A DNA stretch of 64,000 nucleotides, from NCBI GenBank assembly GCA_902478785.1, contig CABSMJ010000008.1:51538-115537 (forward strand). The letters run 5' to 3'. The notes beneath the pieces are model-generated. The model searched no databases, had not been told where the DNA came from, and worked only from the letters and a program-made list of their open reading frames with translations. Shown here piece after piece: positions 17,024 through 25,318 of this stretch; the stretch's first letter is position 1, and each line of letters opens with the position of its first letter. This DNA is from an uncultured Oscillospiraceae bacterium. GTDB lineage: Bacteria > Bacillota > Clostridia > Oscillospirales > Oscillospiraceae. The position numbers were made by a program, and so were the translations under genes.

Positions 17024-19117
17024 TCAGTGTCCGTCTCTGGTCCGCACCAGGGGCAGCCGGGGCGAGAGCTGGGAGAGCAGCTCGTTGGTGAGGGTGTCGC
17101 AGTTCCCGGCCAGCTCTTCCAGGGGAATCTGTTCCCCGCCGTCCCGGCCCACCAAAGTGGCCACGGCACCGGGCACCGCCTGGGGTACGTCGGTCACATC
17201 CACCAGCAGCTGGTCCATGCACATCCGTCCCACCATGGGGCAGGACCGGCCGGCGATGAGCACCCGTCCGCCTCGCTGGGACAGCTCCCGGGGCAGCCCG
17301 TCGCCGTAGCCCACGGTGAGCACCGCCAGACGAGTGTCCCGCCGGGCCCGGAAGGCCAGGCCGTAGCCGGCCCCCTCCCCGGCGGGCACAGTGCGCACCG
17401 AAGCCACCCGGGTCCGCAGGGACAGCACCGGCCGCAGCTCCAGGTCCCGGACCCTAGGGGTCTCGTCGCTGCCCACGCCGTAGAGGAGGATGCCCGCCCG
17501 GGCCAGGGTGCAGGGCTGGGGCGGCAGGTTCCAGATGCCGTAGCTGGCCTGGATGTGGACCTGGCCCGGGTCCAGGCCATCCTGCCGCAGCCGCTCCACG
17601 GCGCCGTAAAAGCGCTCCAGCTGCCGCTGGGTGAAGGCCTGGTCCTCCGGGGCGGGGCTGTCCGACACGCACAGGTGGGAAAAAACGCCCCGGATGCGCA
17701 GGTGGGGCAGGCGGTACATCCGGGCGATGGCCTCCCGGTCCTCCGCCGGGAGACCCAGCCGGTGCATCCCCGTGTCCAGGGCTAGGTGGACCTCCACCTT
17801 TACCCCCTGCCAGGACAGGGCCAGACCGTGGGCCTCGTCGGCCACGGTCTGGGTCAGGCGCCACCGCCCCAGCAGCGGCGCCGCCTCCGGGGGCGTGTAG
17901 CCCAGGATCAAAATGGTGCCCCGGATGCCCTTGCGGCGCAGAGCGATGCCCTCCGACAGGCAGGCCACCGCATAGTCCCGGATCCCTTCCCGGGCCAGGA
18001 CATGGGCCATGGCCACGGCGCCGTGGCCGTAGCCGTCGGCCTTGAGCACCGCCATCATCCGGCATCCCGGCCCCAGGGCCTTTTGAATGGCCCGGGCGTT
18101 GTGGACGGCGGCGCTCTCGTCCATCTCCCGCCAGGCCCGCAGGGTCCTGGGCAGAGGCAGGGGCCGGAGGCGGTCCAGCACCGCCGCCGCTCCCAGACTC
18201 AGGGCCAGCACCGCCAAAAAGTGGCCCAGACTGTTCTCCACCAGCCACTTCTCCAACCCCAGCGCCCGGGCGCTGCCCCGGACCAGGACGATGCACCAGG
18301 GGTGGACCAAATACACCAGCGCTGCCCACCGGGCACACCGCCGGTCCCGTCCGGTATTGGCCCCCCGCAGCAGGGCGAAGAGGTACACCATGCACACCGG
18401 CAGGGCCAGGTACATGCTGTCGTGGCGGGGCGCGCCCACACTGTGGAGCCACAGTCCCTCCGCCGTCATCAGCGCCAGGGACATCCCCGTGCCGATCCAG
18501 GCGCTTTTGCGGCTCAGGGGCACCTCCACCGTTCCCAGCAGGAGGAACAGCGGCACGTAAAAAAGGCCGTTGCGGGTGTACTCCCACAAAGAGAAGATGC
18601 CTCCGTACAGCGTCTCAAAGGCCGGGATGGAGGAGAGCAGGCCGTAGTAGCTATCTCCGCCCAAACCCACCAGGTACAAAAGGCCCGCCACGGTCAGCGC
18701 CGCAGGCAGGCCCAGGCGATAAAGCCCCCGGGCCACCAGCACCCCCAGCAGCACCGCCGGGAAATACCAGAGGGTGTAGAAGGTGCCGTCCACCAGCAGC
18801 TGCCGCAGTCCCTGGCCCAGGGTCCGGGGCAGGGTGCCGCTGTACCAGTTCAAGGGCAAGTAGAGCGCCGCGGCGCAGAGATAGAGGACCAGCGTCCGTT
18901 TCCAAAACCGCCCCAGGGTCCGCCAATCCTGCCGGGCCAGGCAGGCGCCGCTGAGCATGAGGAAAAAGGGCACCGCCACCCGGGCCAGGATCCGGGTCAG
19001 CCACAGGTCCCCCAGGGGGGTATAGGTGGCCAGGGGCGAGGTGTGGATGCACACCACCAGCACCGCCGCGGCCAGGCGGAACCGGTCCAGCACCGGTCCT
19101 TGGGTTTTTGCTCTCAC
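17024..19117 (-). CDS. vanT: Membrane-bound serine/alanine racemase VanT, 697 aa
   Basis: Supplies D-serine for peptidoglycan precursors ending in D-Ala-D-Ser. Residues 1-320 form a ten-helix acyltransferase-3-like membrane domain (VVCIHTSPLA, VAVPFFLMLSG) thought to take up L-Ser. Residues 325-697 are an alanine-racemase domain with PLP lysine Lys359 in AVLKADGYGHG, GYGDGLPR and VGRMCMDQ. Asn678 (in TLTNELL) aligns with Tyr354 of Geobacillus alanine racemase; Asn here is the mark of VanT serine racemases. The start is GTG at 19117, overlapping the TGA of vanXY by 4 bases. The frame stays open upstream, but that part only mirrors vanXY. Last gene of the van operon, followed by a terminator. 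Confidence 0.9.
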   Translation of the reverse strand: MRAKTQGPVLDRFRLAAAVLVVCIHTSPLATYTPLGDLWLTRILARVAVPFFLMLSGACLARQDWRTLGRFWKRTLVLYLCAAALYLPLNWYSGTLPRTLGQGLRQLLVDGTFYTLWYFPAVLLGVLVARGLYRLGLPAALTVAGLLYLVGLGGDSYYGLLSSIPAFETLYGGIFSLWEYTRNGLFYVPLFLLLGTVEVPLSRKSAWIGTGMSLALMTAEGLWLHSVGAPRHDSMYLALPVCMVYLFALLRGANTGRDRRCARWAALVYLVHPWCIVLVRGSARALGLEKWLVENSLGHFLAVLALSLGAAAVLDRLRPLPLPRTLRAWREMDESAAVHNARAIQKALGPGCRMMAVLKADGYGHGAVAMAHVLAREGIRDYAVACLSEGIALRRKGIRGTILILGYTPPEAAPLLGRWRLTQTVADEAHGLALSWQGVKVEVHLALDTGMHRLGLPAEDREAIARMYRLPHLRIRGVFSHLCVSDSPAPEDQAFTQRQLERFYGAVERLRQDGLDPGQVHIQASYGIWNLPPQPCTLARAGILLYGVGSDETPRVRDLELRPVLSLRTRVASVRTVPAGEGAGYGLAFRARRDTRLAVLTVGYGDGLPRELSQRGGRVLIAGRSCPMVGRMCMDQLLVDVTDVPQAVPGAVATLVGRDGGEQIPLEELAGNCDTLTNELLSQLSPRLPLVRTRDGH

Positions 19118-19854
19118 GCCACATTCCCCCAAACCGTCAGGAAGAAGCCCTCCTGGTTGTCCCCGGAGATCTGGCAGCACCCCTCCGGCAGCGTCAGCTC
19201 CACCGTCCGTCCCGGGCAGGGCACATAGGACACCTGAGCCGTCCGGCCGCCCTCCAGCCGGCACAGCCGGGGTCTTTGGGCGATGAAGTCCCGGTACTCC
19301 TCCAGACACAGCCCGTTCTCCTCCAGCAGCGCCGCGTGGGGCGCGCCCACATACCGGAAGTGCCAGGGCTCCTCGGCGATGCCGGTGAGGGCCTCCTTCT
19401 CCCGGCGGTAGCGCTGGATGAAGCCATAGCGGGCGGCGCAGCGGCGAAAGGCGCCGCACAGTCCGTCCATGGGAAAGTCCGGGCGGATGAAGTCGATCTC
19501 CGGCGCCGCCTTCCCCAGGTCGATGGCCAGGCCCGTCTGGTGCTCGCTGCACCCGGGCAGGGCCACATACCGGCGGGTGAAGGCCTCCCCCTCTCTCTCC
19601 CAGGTCTCGTCCCAGATGGTCTGCTGCTCCCTCTGGCTGCGCCAGCCGGAGACGGGCACGATGGCCGCCTCCCCGCCGATGGCCTGGATGCAGGCCCCCA
19701 GAAGCCGGGCGGCCCGGCGCTCCAGCAGGATCTCCGGCCAGCGCTCGTCGGCCGCCACCAGGTCCGGCGCCTCCCCCTGAAGGGGATGGGCAGGGTTGAC
19801 CAGGATCAGCGGCCCGGCGTGGATCCGGTCACGGGTAAGCGTCACCTGTCTCAT
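19114..19854 (-). CDS. vanXY: D-Ala-D-Ala dipeptidase/carboxypeptidase VanXY, 246 aa
   Basis: A zinc peptidase of family M15 that removes D-Ala-D-Ala ends so that only D-Ala-D-Ser precursors remain. The zinc motif is SEHQTGLAID (His105, Asp112), and the catalytic pair is EEPWH (Glu162, His165). There is no signal peptide, so it is cytoplasmic, as VanXY is. The core ends near residue 190; about 55 further residues form a Cys-containing C-terminal extension of unknown role. The ATG overlaps the ligase stop by ATGA, and its TGA overlaps the vanT GTG, so the three genes are translationally coupled. Confidence 0.9.
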   Translation of the reverse strand: MRQVTLTRDRIHAGPLILVNPAHPLQGEAPDLVAADERWPEILLERRAARLLGACIQAIGGEAAIVPVSGWRSQREQQTIWDETWEREGEAFTRRYVALPGCSEHQTGLAIDLGKAAPEIDFIRPDFPMDGLCGAFRRCAARYGFIQRYRREKEALTGIAEEPWHFRYVGAPHAALLEENGLCLEEYRDFIAQRPRLCRLEGGRTAQVSYVPCPGRTVELTLPEGCCQISGDNQEGFFLTVWGNVA

Positions 19855-20888
19855 GGCTGCACCCCCAGTTCGATGACCCGGCTGACGAGAGCCGTAAAGT
19901 CCACCCCGATGCGCTGCATCATGGTGGGATAGCGGCTGTGGGAGGTAAAGCCGGGGATGGTGTTGACCTCGTTGAACACGATCTCCCCTGCCGGGGTCAA
20001 AAACAGGTCCACCCGGGCAAAGCCCCGGCAGTCCAGGGCCCGGTAGATGGTCTTTGCGGCCTCCTGGACCGCAGCGGCCAGCTCCGGGGAGATGCGGGCG
20101 GGACAGTGGATGGCGGAGGTCTTGAGGGTGTACTTCTCCTCGAAGTTGAAAAAGCCATGGGAGAGCTCGATCTCATCCACCTGACCCACCACCAGCGCCT
20201 CATTGCCCAGCACGGCGCAGCCCACCTCGAAACCGGGCACCGCCTCCTCCAACAGCACCTCCCGGTCGTGGCGGAAGGCCTCCTCCACGGCCCCCAGCAG
20301 CTCCTCCGGCCGCTCCACCCGGGTGATGCCGAAGGAGGAGCCGGCCCGGACGGGCTTGACGAACAGCGGGAAGCCCAGACGGGCGGCGGCGCCGGCCACC
20401 TCTCCCCGCTCCGCCTGGCGGGAGAACACCGCCCCCGCCGGCACCCGGATGCCCACCGCGGCAGCCAGGGTGTGGGCCCGGGCCTTGTCCATGCACAGGG
20501 CGCTGGCAAGGCACCCGCAGCCGATCACCGGCACCCCCGCCAGCTCCAGCAGGCCCTGGAGGGTGCCGTCCTCCCCGTTCTTGCCGTGGAGCACCGGGAA
20601 AGCCGCGTCAAAGGGGACGGTGCGGCCGGAGCCGTCCAGCAGCAAAAGCTGTTTGGCGCCCCGGTCCAGGTCCAGGGTGCAGGGCACGGTGCCCGCCTCC
20701 TGCCAGCGGTCCTCGGGGATGGCGTCCAGAGGGCCGGCATAGTGGAGCCAGCGACCCTCCCGGGTGATGCCCACCAGCACCGCCGTATATCGGTCGGGGG
20801 CCATGTGGGTCAGCACCGCGTGAGCCGACTGGAGGGACACGCCGTACTCCGTGGAGCAGCCGCCGAAAAGAACAAGAATGTGTTTCAT
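19851..20888 (-). CDS. vanG: D-alanine--D-serine ligase, VanG/VanC type, 345 aa
   Basis: An ATP-grasp ligase making D-Ala-D-Ser for vancomycin-resistant cell wall. It has the N-terminal LFGGCSTEY, LHGKNGEDG near residue 101, FVKPVRAGSSFG near residue 176 and FNEVNTIPGFT near residue 305. The active-site loop reads EKYTLK (251-256). Tyr in EKY is found in D-Ser-adding ligases (VanC/E/G), whereas D-Lac ligases have a His-dependent loop of different sequence. Start at 20888 because AAGGAGG lies 8 bases upstream; the frame open to 21026 was not used. First gene of the ligase-VanXY-VanT unit, with a candidate VanR site upstream. The symbol vanG is by cluster type, not by tested phenotype. Confidence 0.88.
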   Translation of the reverse strand: MKHILVLFGGCSTEYGVSLQSAHAVLTHMAPDRYTAVLVGITREGRWLHYAGPLDAIPEDRWQEAGTVPCTLDLDRGAKQLLLLDGSGRTVPFDAAFPVLHGKNGEDGTLQGLLELAGVPVIGCGCLASALCMDKARAHTLAAAVGIRVPAGAVFSRQAERGEVAGAAARLGFPLFVKPVRAGSSFGITRVERPEELLGAVEEAFRHDREVLLEEAVPGFEVGCAVLGNEALVVGQVDEIELSHGFFNFEEKYTLKTSAIHCPARISPELAAAVQEAAKTIYRALDCRGFARVDLFLTPAGEIVFNEVNTIPGFTSHSRYPTMMQRIGVDFTALVSRVIELGVQP

Positions 20889-20969
20889 CCGAAAAACCTC
20901 CTTAAAAAACGCTTTATTTCCACAATCAAATGGCAGAAAAGCAGGGTATAAAATGTTTTTCTTTTTCCT

Positions 20970-20989
20970 GTGAAATTCCTGGGATTTTC
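20970..20989 (-). promoter_or_regulatory. Candidate VanR operator upstream of the ligase gene
   Basis: On the minus strand GAAAATCCC (20989-20981) and GAATTTCAC (20978-20970) are direct repeats with an 11-base period. They are followed by an A-rich stretch and ACATTTTATACC. OmpR-family regulators such as VanR bind tandem repeats of this period. The same array occurs at 22101-22131. Confidence 0.5.
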
Positions 20990-21007
20990 TCACGGCACCC
21001 CTGTGCC

Positions 21008-21895
21008 TTACGCCCCGATGGCCCACAGGTTGCGGATCTGGTCGGCAAACTCGTCATAGTCCCAAAGCTTCTGGGAATTTTCCCGGCTGTTGGGGTCGTT
21101 CACCTGGAATTTTCCGTCCTCCACGCCGGTGAGGACGATGTAGTGTCCTGTGGTAGTAAAGACCCCCGGCCCCATGATGCAGATGATGAGCTGTCCTGCC
21201 TCCAGGGCCCGGACCATGCGGTTTTCATCCAGGGGCAGCTCCGTCACATCCAGCCCCAGCTCCTCGCCGCCCTCACTGATGAGGGTCCATTTGCTGCCGT
21301 TTCCCGGCACGCAGTAGCCATGGTCCAGGGCAAACCGGATCATCTTGTCCGGGCGGAAGGTGTTCTCGTCCCTTGTGAGGGAATACCCCGCCATGGAAAG
21401 GCACACCGGCCCGCAGCCGGACAGGGCTGCCACGCTGCTGCCATAGTCCAGATAGCCCCACCGCTTGTCCCACTGCAAAAAGAGGGGCGTGGAGGCGGCG
21501 GTCTCCTCCTCCGTCAGGGCCCCATCGTGAGGCTTTCCGTGCTCCAAGGGATAGTTTAGAACAAAGTCCTCTGTCTCCGGGTTCCGCTCCAGAAGGGCCA
21601 CGATCTCCTCAGGATAATCACCGGCGGTCAGTCCGTTTTGGCGGGCAAAGGCCGCGATCTCCTCGGGGAGCTCGTCTCTTGTGCCGCTGGAAGGCAGCAG
21701 CCCCCGCCCTGCAATATGCGGGACGACATACAGCGCTGCAAGGAGCACGCACACCAGCGGCAAAATGGCCCCTATGCCCGACCGCCTACGTCTGCGTCTG
21801 CGTCTGCGCCTGCGCGGGCGGGGGCGAGGGGATGGTGCGGGGGCAAGTTCCCGCCGGGAAGCCCATCTATCCTCCGAAAGATCGTTTCTGTACAT
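21008..21895 (-). CDS. Membrane-anchored C39-like cysteine peptidase domain protein, 295 aa
   Basis: A predicted single-pass membrane protein with an extracytoplasmic peptidase_C39_2-type domain. A Pro/Arg-rich N-terminus contains an unbroken run of 11 Arg (28-38) just before the membrane helix (about 41-60). A linker and the C39-like domain (about 135-290) follow. GCGPVCLSMAGY supplies catalytic Cys161, GHYIVL His251, and NDPN the third position. Start at 21895 with AAGGAG 8 bases upstream. It sits between vanRS and the ligase, where VanG operons usually carry vanY or vanW. A role in cell-wall peptide processing is inferred from position. Confidence 0.8.
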   Translation of the reverse strand: MYRNDLSEDRWASRRELAPAPSPRPRPRRRRRRRRRRRSGIGAILPLVCVLLAALYVVPHIAGRGLLPSSGTRDELPEEIAAFARQNGLTAGDYPEEIVALLERNPETEDFVLNYPLEHGKPHDGALTEEETAASTPLFLQWDKRWGYLDYGSSVAALSGCGPVCLSMAGYSLTRDENTFRPDKMIRFALDHGYCVPGNGSKWTLISEGGEELGLDVTELPLDENRMVRALEAGQLIICIMGPGVFTTTGHYIVLTGVEDGKFQVNDPNSRENSQKLWDYDEFADQIRNLWAIGA

Positions 21896-22020
21896 CTCCA
21901 AAACTCCTTCCATCCAAGTGCATACTGCCTGCAACACCACCCCTGCCTCACGGCTCTCCGGCAGGACACGCCGTCCTTTGGAAACAGGCCGAAAAGGACT
22001 GGGGCAGTTGGTCATAAAAC

Positions 22021-22068
22021 AAAAAAGCGCCTTGTTTTGACACCAAAAATGGTATCAAAACAAGGCGC
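22021..22068 (-). terminator. Intrinsic terminator after vanRS
   Basis: An 18-base stem with one wobble pair (22027-22044 with 22051-22068), a 6-base loop and T6 on the minus strand. It ends the vanRS transcript, so the C39-peptidase/ligase genes need their own promoter. Confidence 0.92.
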
Positions 22069-22100
22069 AAAATGTTTTCCTTTTCCCTTTCACTTCTCCT

Positions 22101-22131
22101 GTGAAATTCTGGGGAAATTCTTGTGATTTTC
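22101..22131 (-). promoter_or_regulatory. Candidate VanR operator after vanS
   Basis: Three direct repeats with an exact 11-base period on the minus strand: GAAAATCAC (22131-22123), GAATTTCCC (22120-22112) and GAATTTCAC (22109-22101). The array begins at the vanS stop codon and faces the C39-peptidase gene. It matches the array at 20970-20989. Confidence 0.5.
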
Positions 22132-23238
22132 TTACGAAGCGGGCAGGGTGAGCAAAAAGCGGATCTGCTTCTGGGCGCTCTCGGCGGTGATGGTGCCGCC
22201 GTGGGCCTCCACGATCTCCTTGGCGATGGCAAGGCCCAGACCGGCGTTGCCCGTCCGGGTGCCCCGGGAGGTGTCCAGGCGGAAAAACCGCTCGAACATC
22301 CGGGAGAGCTTCTCCGGCGGGATGGTGGGCCCGGCGTTGGAAAAGGTCAGGTGCACCGCTCCCTTCTCCTGGCTGCCCTCCACCAGAATGGTGGAGCCGG
22401 GGTAGCCGTAGTGGAAGGCGTTGCTCAAAAGGTTATCGAACACTCGGGCCATCTTGTCCGGGTCGCACACGGCGCTCAGCTCCGGGGGAAGGGAGAGGCG
22501 GCAGTCCATGTCCTTCTCCCTCAGCACCGGGGCAAACTCGCTGGCCATCTGCTGGAGCATCCGCTTGAGGTCCACGCTCTGCCGCTCCAGCTCCAGGTGG
22601 GTGAGACTGAAGCGGGTGATGTCGAAGAACTCGTTGATGAGATCCTCCAGCCGCTGGGCCTTATCCAGGGCGATGCCGGTGTAGCGCGCCCGCAGCTGAG
22701 GGGAGAGCTGCGGTTCGTCCCGCAGCAGCGTCAGATAGCCGATGACGCTGGTCAGAGGCGTTTTCAGATCGTGGGCCAGATAGACCACCAGGTCGTTTTT
22801 CCGCTGCTCCGCGTCCCGGGCCGCCCGGGCGTCCCGCAGGGCCTGCTCCCGGGCCAGGTTCAGCTGGTCCTCGGCGTTTTTCAATGAGCCGGGCAGGTGG
22901 ATGGGCTCCTCACCGGGGCGGGTCAGCTGCTCCGCTCCTGCCAGCAGCAGCTCCAGATCCCGGACAGGACGGGCGATGAAGAAATAGCTGATGACCACCC
23001 AGCCCAACAGCACCACCGTCATGCCCACGAAGAAGATATAGTCCCGGACCCAGTTCAGGAGCCGGTACAGGGGCGTATCGTACCAGGTAACGGCGCCGCA
23101 CACCACCATCCCCAGCACCGCCAGAGCCACCACCGCCGTCACCCAGGCCGTCAGGCTCAAAAGATACAGTCCCCAGGTCCGCAGGGCGGAGCGCTTGCCC
23201 CGCTCCCAAACGGCGTTTTGTTCCACATGCTTACTCAA
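22132..23238 (-). CDS. vanS: Sensor histidine kinase VanS, 368 aa
   Basis: A membrane sensor kinase of the VanS type. Two membrane helices (about 25-50 and 68-89) flank a short extracellular loop of about 18 residues. A HAMP-like linker follows, then HisKA with VVYLAHDLKTPLTSVIGYL (phospho-acceptor His156), a motif characteristic of VanS. The ATPase domain has DNLLSNAFHYG and GLGLAIAKEIVEAHGG. It overlaps vanR by 8 bases. The very short external loop is like VanS of VanG/C/E clusters and argues for sensing at or within the membrane. Confidence 0.9.
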   Translation of the reverse strand: MSKHVEQNAVWERGKRSALRTWGLYLLSLTAWVTAVVALAVLGMVVCGAVTWYDTPLYRLLNWVRDYIFFVGMTVVLLGWVVISYFFIARPVRDLELLLAGAEQLTRPGEEPIHLPGSLKNAEDQLNLAREQALRDARAARDAEQRKNDLVVYLAHDLKTPLTSVIGYLTLLRDEPQLSPQLRARYTGIALDKAQRLEDLINEFFDITRFSLTHLELERQSVDLKRMLQQMASEFAPVLREKDMDCRLSLPPELSAVCDPDKMARVFDNLLSNAFHYGYPGSTILVEGSQEKGAVHLTFSNAGPTIPPEKLSRMFERFFRLDTSRGTRTGNAGLGLAIAKEIVEAHGGTITAESAQKQIRFLLTLPAS

Positions 23239-23920
23239 TGGTATACCCCACTCCCCAGACAGTTTTGATGAACCGCGGCCGCCGGCTGGGCTCGTGCATC
23301 TTCTCCCGCAGCCGGGCGATGTGGCTCATGACCGTGTTGTTGCTGTCCATGTACTTCTCGCCCCACACCGCCTCAAAGAGGGCCTCGCTGGACACCACCT
23401 GCCCTTGTCGGGTGCACAGGTACCACAAAATGGAGAATTCCAGGGGTGTCAGAGCCAGCTCCTCCCCGAAGAGGACGCACTTGTGGGTGGCCCGGGAGAT
23501 CTGCAGTCCCCGGATGTCATACTCCTCCCGGACCGCCTCGGCGCCGGGGTTATAGCGGGTATAGCGCCGCAGCTGGGTCTTGACCCGGGCCACCAGCTCC
23601 AGGGGGTTGAAGGGCTTGGTGATGTAGTCATCGGCTCCCAGGGTCAGGCCCGTGATCTTGTCCATGTCCTCCACCTTGGCGGTGAGCATCAAAATGGGAA
23701 AGAGGTGCTCCTCCCGGATCTTCTGACAGAGCTGAAAGCCGTCCATATCCGGCAGCATCACGTCCAGAATGGCCAGGTCCAGATGCTCCCGGGCAACACA
23801 GTCCAGGGCTCCGGCGGCGTCGTAGAACTTGTGGACGGTGTAGCCCTCATTTTTCAGATAGACCTCCACCAGGTCCGCGATGGCGGCCTCATCATCCACC
23901 ACCAAAATATGCGTATCCAT
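23231..23920 (-). CDS. vanR: OmpR-family response regulator VanR, 229 aa
   Basis: A receiver domain (1-118) with VVDDE, phospho-acceptor Asp53 in ILDVMLPDMDG and TAKVEDMDK. A winged-helix DNA-binding domain (about 135-228) has LTPLEFSILWYLCTRQGQVVS and the closing RFIKTVWGVGYTIE. Start at MDTHILVVDDE (23920); the frame open to 24064 would add 48 unlike residues. Expected to activate the van genes once phosphorylated by VanS. It is divergent from the GGDEF gene at 24127. Confidence 0.92.
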   Translation of the reverse strand: MDTHILVVDDEAAIADLVEVYLKNEGYTVHKFYDAAGALDCVAREHLDLAILDVMLPDMDGFQLCQKIREEHLFPILMLTAKVEDMDKITGLTLGADDYITKPFNPLELVARVKTQLRRYTRYNPGAEAVREEYDIRGLQISRATHKCVLFGEELALTPLEFSILWYLCTRQGQVVSSEALFEAVWGEKYMDSNNTVMSHIARLREKMHEPSRRPRFIKTVWGVGYTIE

Positions 23921-23954
23921 TGTAAATTCCGCCCTTTTCAAAGACTTTTTCGAC

Positions 23955-23960
23955 ATTGTA
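23955..23960 (-). promoter_or_regulatory. -10 box of the vanRS promoter
   Basis: TACAAT on the minus strand lies about 35 bases before the vanR start. No good -35 box precedes it, as expected for a promoter needing an activator. TTTCACACAAAAAGAAAAC at about 24034-24052 resembles the sequence beside the two candidate VanR sites. Confidence 0.45.
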
Positions 23961-24126
23961 CCACAGTCGGCCTCAAAAGGGAATGGGGACCCCCGGCTTT
24001 TCCCAGTCCCGGCAATCGACACGTCGTCTCCTGTTTTCTTTTTGTGTGAAACACATATTTTCATGGCTGAAATTTCGTGCTATATTGTATATAAAATGGA
24101 ATTTTTTCAGGGGAGGACTTGTTGCG

Positions 24127-25128
24127 ATGGCACACGTATCAGCCGAAGCGGACCCGAGAGTGCAGGCAGTGATCGATCTGACCCATCTCATGGTACAAAA
24201 GCACTATTGTGAGAATGACCCGGAAGCAATCATCGCACAGATGGACGAGGATTTTCTCTGGTTTGGCGCGGCGGAGCAGGAGTATCTGGTGGGCAAAGCG
24301 GCAGTGGCGGAGATCTTCCGGAAGTTTGTGGGACAGGTGCCCCGATGCAACGTTTCGGACGAGGAGTATCACGCCATCTGCATCGCACCGGACGCCTATG
24401 TGTGCACAGGGCGGATGTGGATCGCCACCGACCCCTCCACCCAGATCAGCCTCCGGGTGCACCAGCGCATCACCACCGTCTTTCGCTGGGTGGACGGACG
24501 GCCCCGCTGCTGCCATATCCACATCTCCAACCCCTACGCCGAGATGAGCCAGGAGGATGTGGGATTCCCCACCAAAATGGCCCAGCAGTCCTATCAATAC
24601 CTGCAAGAGCAGATTGAAGCGCAAAAACGGCAGATTGCAGCTCAGACTGCCATCCTCCAACGGATGAGCTATGAGGACACGCTGACCGGCCTATACAATC
24701 GCAACCGGTTCAACCAGCTGCTGGAGGAGGACGCCACCGTCCACAGAGCTCGGCTGGGAGTGGCCTGCTTCGACCTCAACGGCCTCAAGGAGCTCAACGA
24801 CCGCCTGGGCCACAGCGCCGGAGATGTCCTGATCTGCCGGGCAGCAAGCCAGATTCGCCAGTTCTTTGACGGGCGGACCTATCGCACCGGCGGCGACGAG
24901 TTTGTGGTGGTGGACGAGGCCATGGAGGAGGAAGCCTTCCAGGCCGCCGTCCGCGCCGTGGAGGCGGGCATGGACGCCGCCGGTATCAGCCACTCCGCCG
25001 GGTTTTCCTGGCGCTGCCACCGGTGCAGCGTCAAGGAGCAGTTCGACGAAGCGGACCATCGGATGTACGAGGCCAAGCGGCGCTTTTACAGCATCAAGGG
25101 CAACGACCGCAGACAGCGGCGGGAGTAA
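24127..25128 (+). CDS. GGDEF diguanylate cyclase with SnoaL-like sensor domain, 333 aa
   Basis: Residues 10-150 resemble SnoaL/NTF2-like ligand-binding domains (VQAVIDLTHLMVQKHYCEND, IIAQMDEDFLWFG). A helical linker (about 155-185) leads to a GGDEF domain with the intact signature TGGDEFVV near residue 255, and DTLTGLYNRN at its start. No membrane helix, so a soluble cyclic-di-GMP synthase. The degenerate allosteric I-site (RxxD) is not obvious. GGGGAGG lies 11 bases upstream of the ATG. It is divergent from vanR and followed by a terminator, so it is monocistronic. Confidence 0.88.
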   Translation: MAHVSAEADPRVQAVIDLTHLMVQKHYCENDPEAIIAQMDEDFLWFGAAEQEYLVGKAAVAEIFRKFVGQVPRCNVSDEEYHAICIAPDAYVCTGRMWIATDPSTQISLRVHQRITTVFRWVDGRPRCCHIHISNPYAEMSQEDVGFPTKMAQQSYQYLQEQIEAQKRQIAAQTAILQRMSYEDTLTGLYNRNRFNQLLEEDATVHRARLGVACFDLNGLKELNDRLGHSAGDVLICRAASQIRQFFDGRTYRTGGDEFVVVDEAMEEEAFQAAVRAVEAGMDAAGISHSAGFSWRCHRCSVKEQFDEADHRMYEAKRRFYSIKGNDRRQRRE

Positions 25129-25169
25129 CCACGGCCTCCCTGGCTCCATTCCCAGCCGGAAAAAACAAG

Positions 25170-25209
25170 GCTGCCCTCCGCCGAAAATCTTCGCCGGAGG
25201 GCAGCTTTT
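25170..25209 (+). terminator. Intrinsic terminator after the GGDEF gene
   Basis: An 11-base stem GCTGCCCTCCG (25170-25180) with its complement (25195-25205), then TTTT. Confidence 0.85.
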
Positions 25210-25318
25210 GCAGCCGAGACAGGCGTTTCCATTTTTCCCAGTATTTTTCTATGAAAAGTTTACAGATTAGTCTCCTATTTCTCCGCTGTTTATGCCATAA
25301 TAAGGGGCAAAACTTTCG

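Noticed and set aside
17786..19228. A 480-residue plus-strand frame opposite vanT
   Set aside because: Low-complexity His/Gln/Arg composition typical of antisense to GC-rich genes; VanT motifs are on the minus strand.
17024..23920. VanA/VanB-type (D-Ala-D-Lac) resistance
   Set aside because: No VanH dehydrogenase or separate VanX; the ligase loop reads EKY and VanT and VanXY are present, all pointing to D-Ser.
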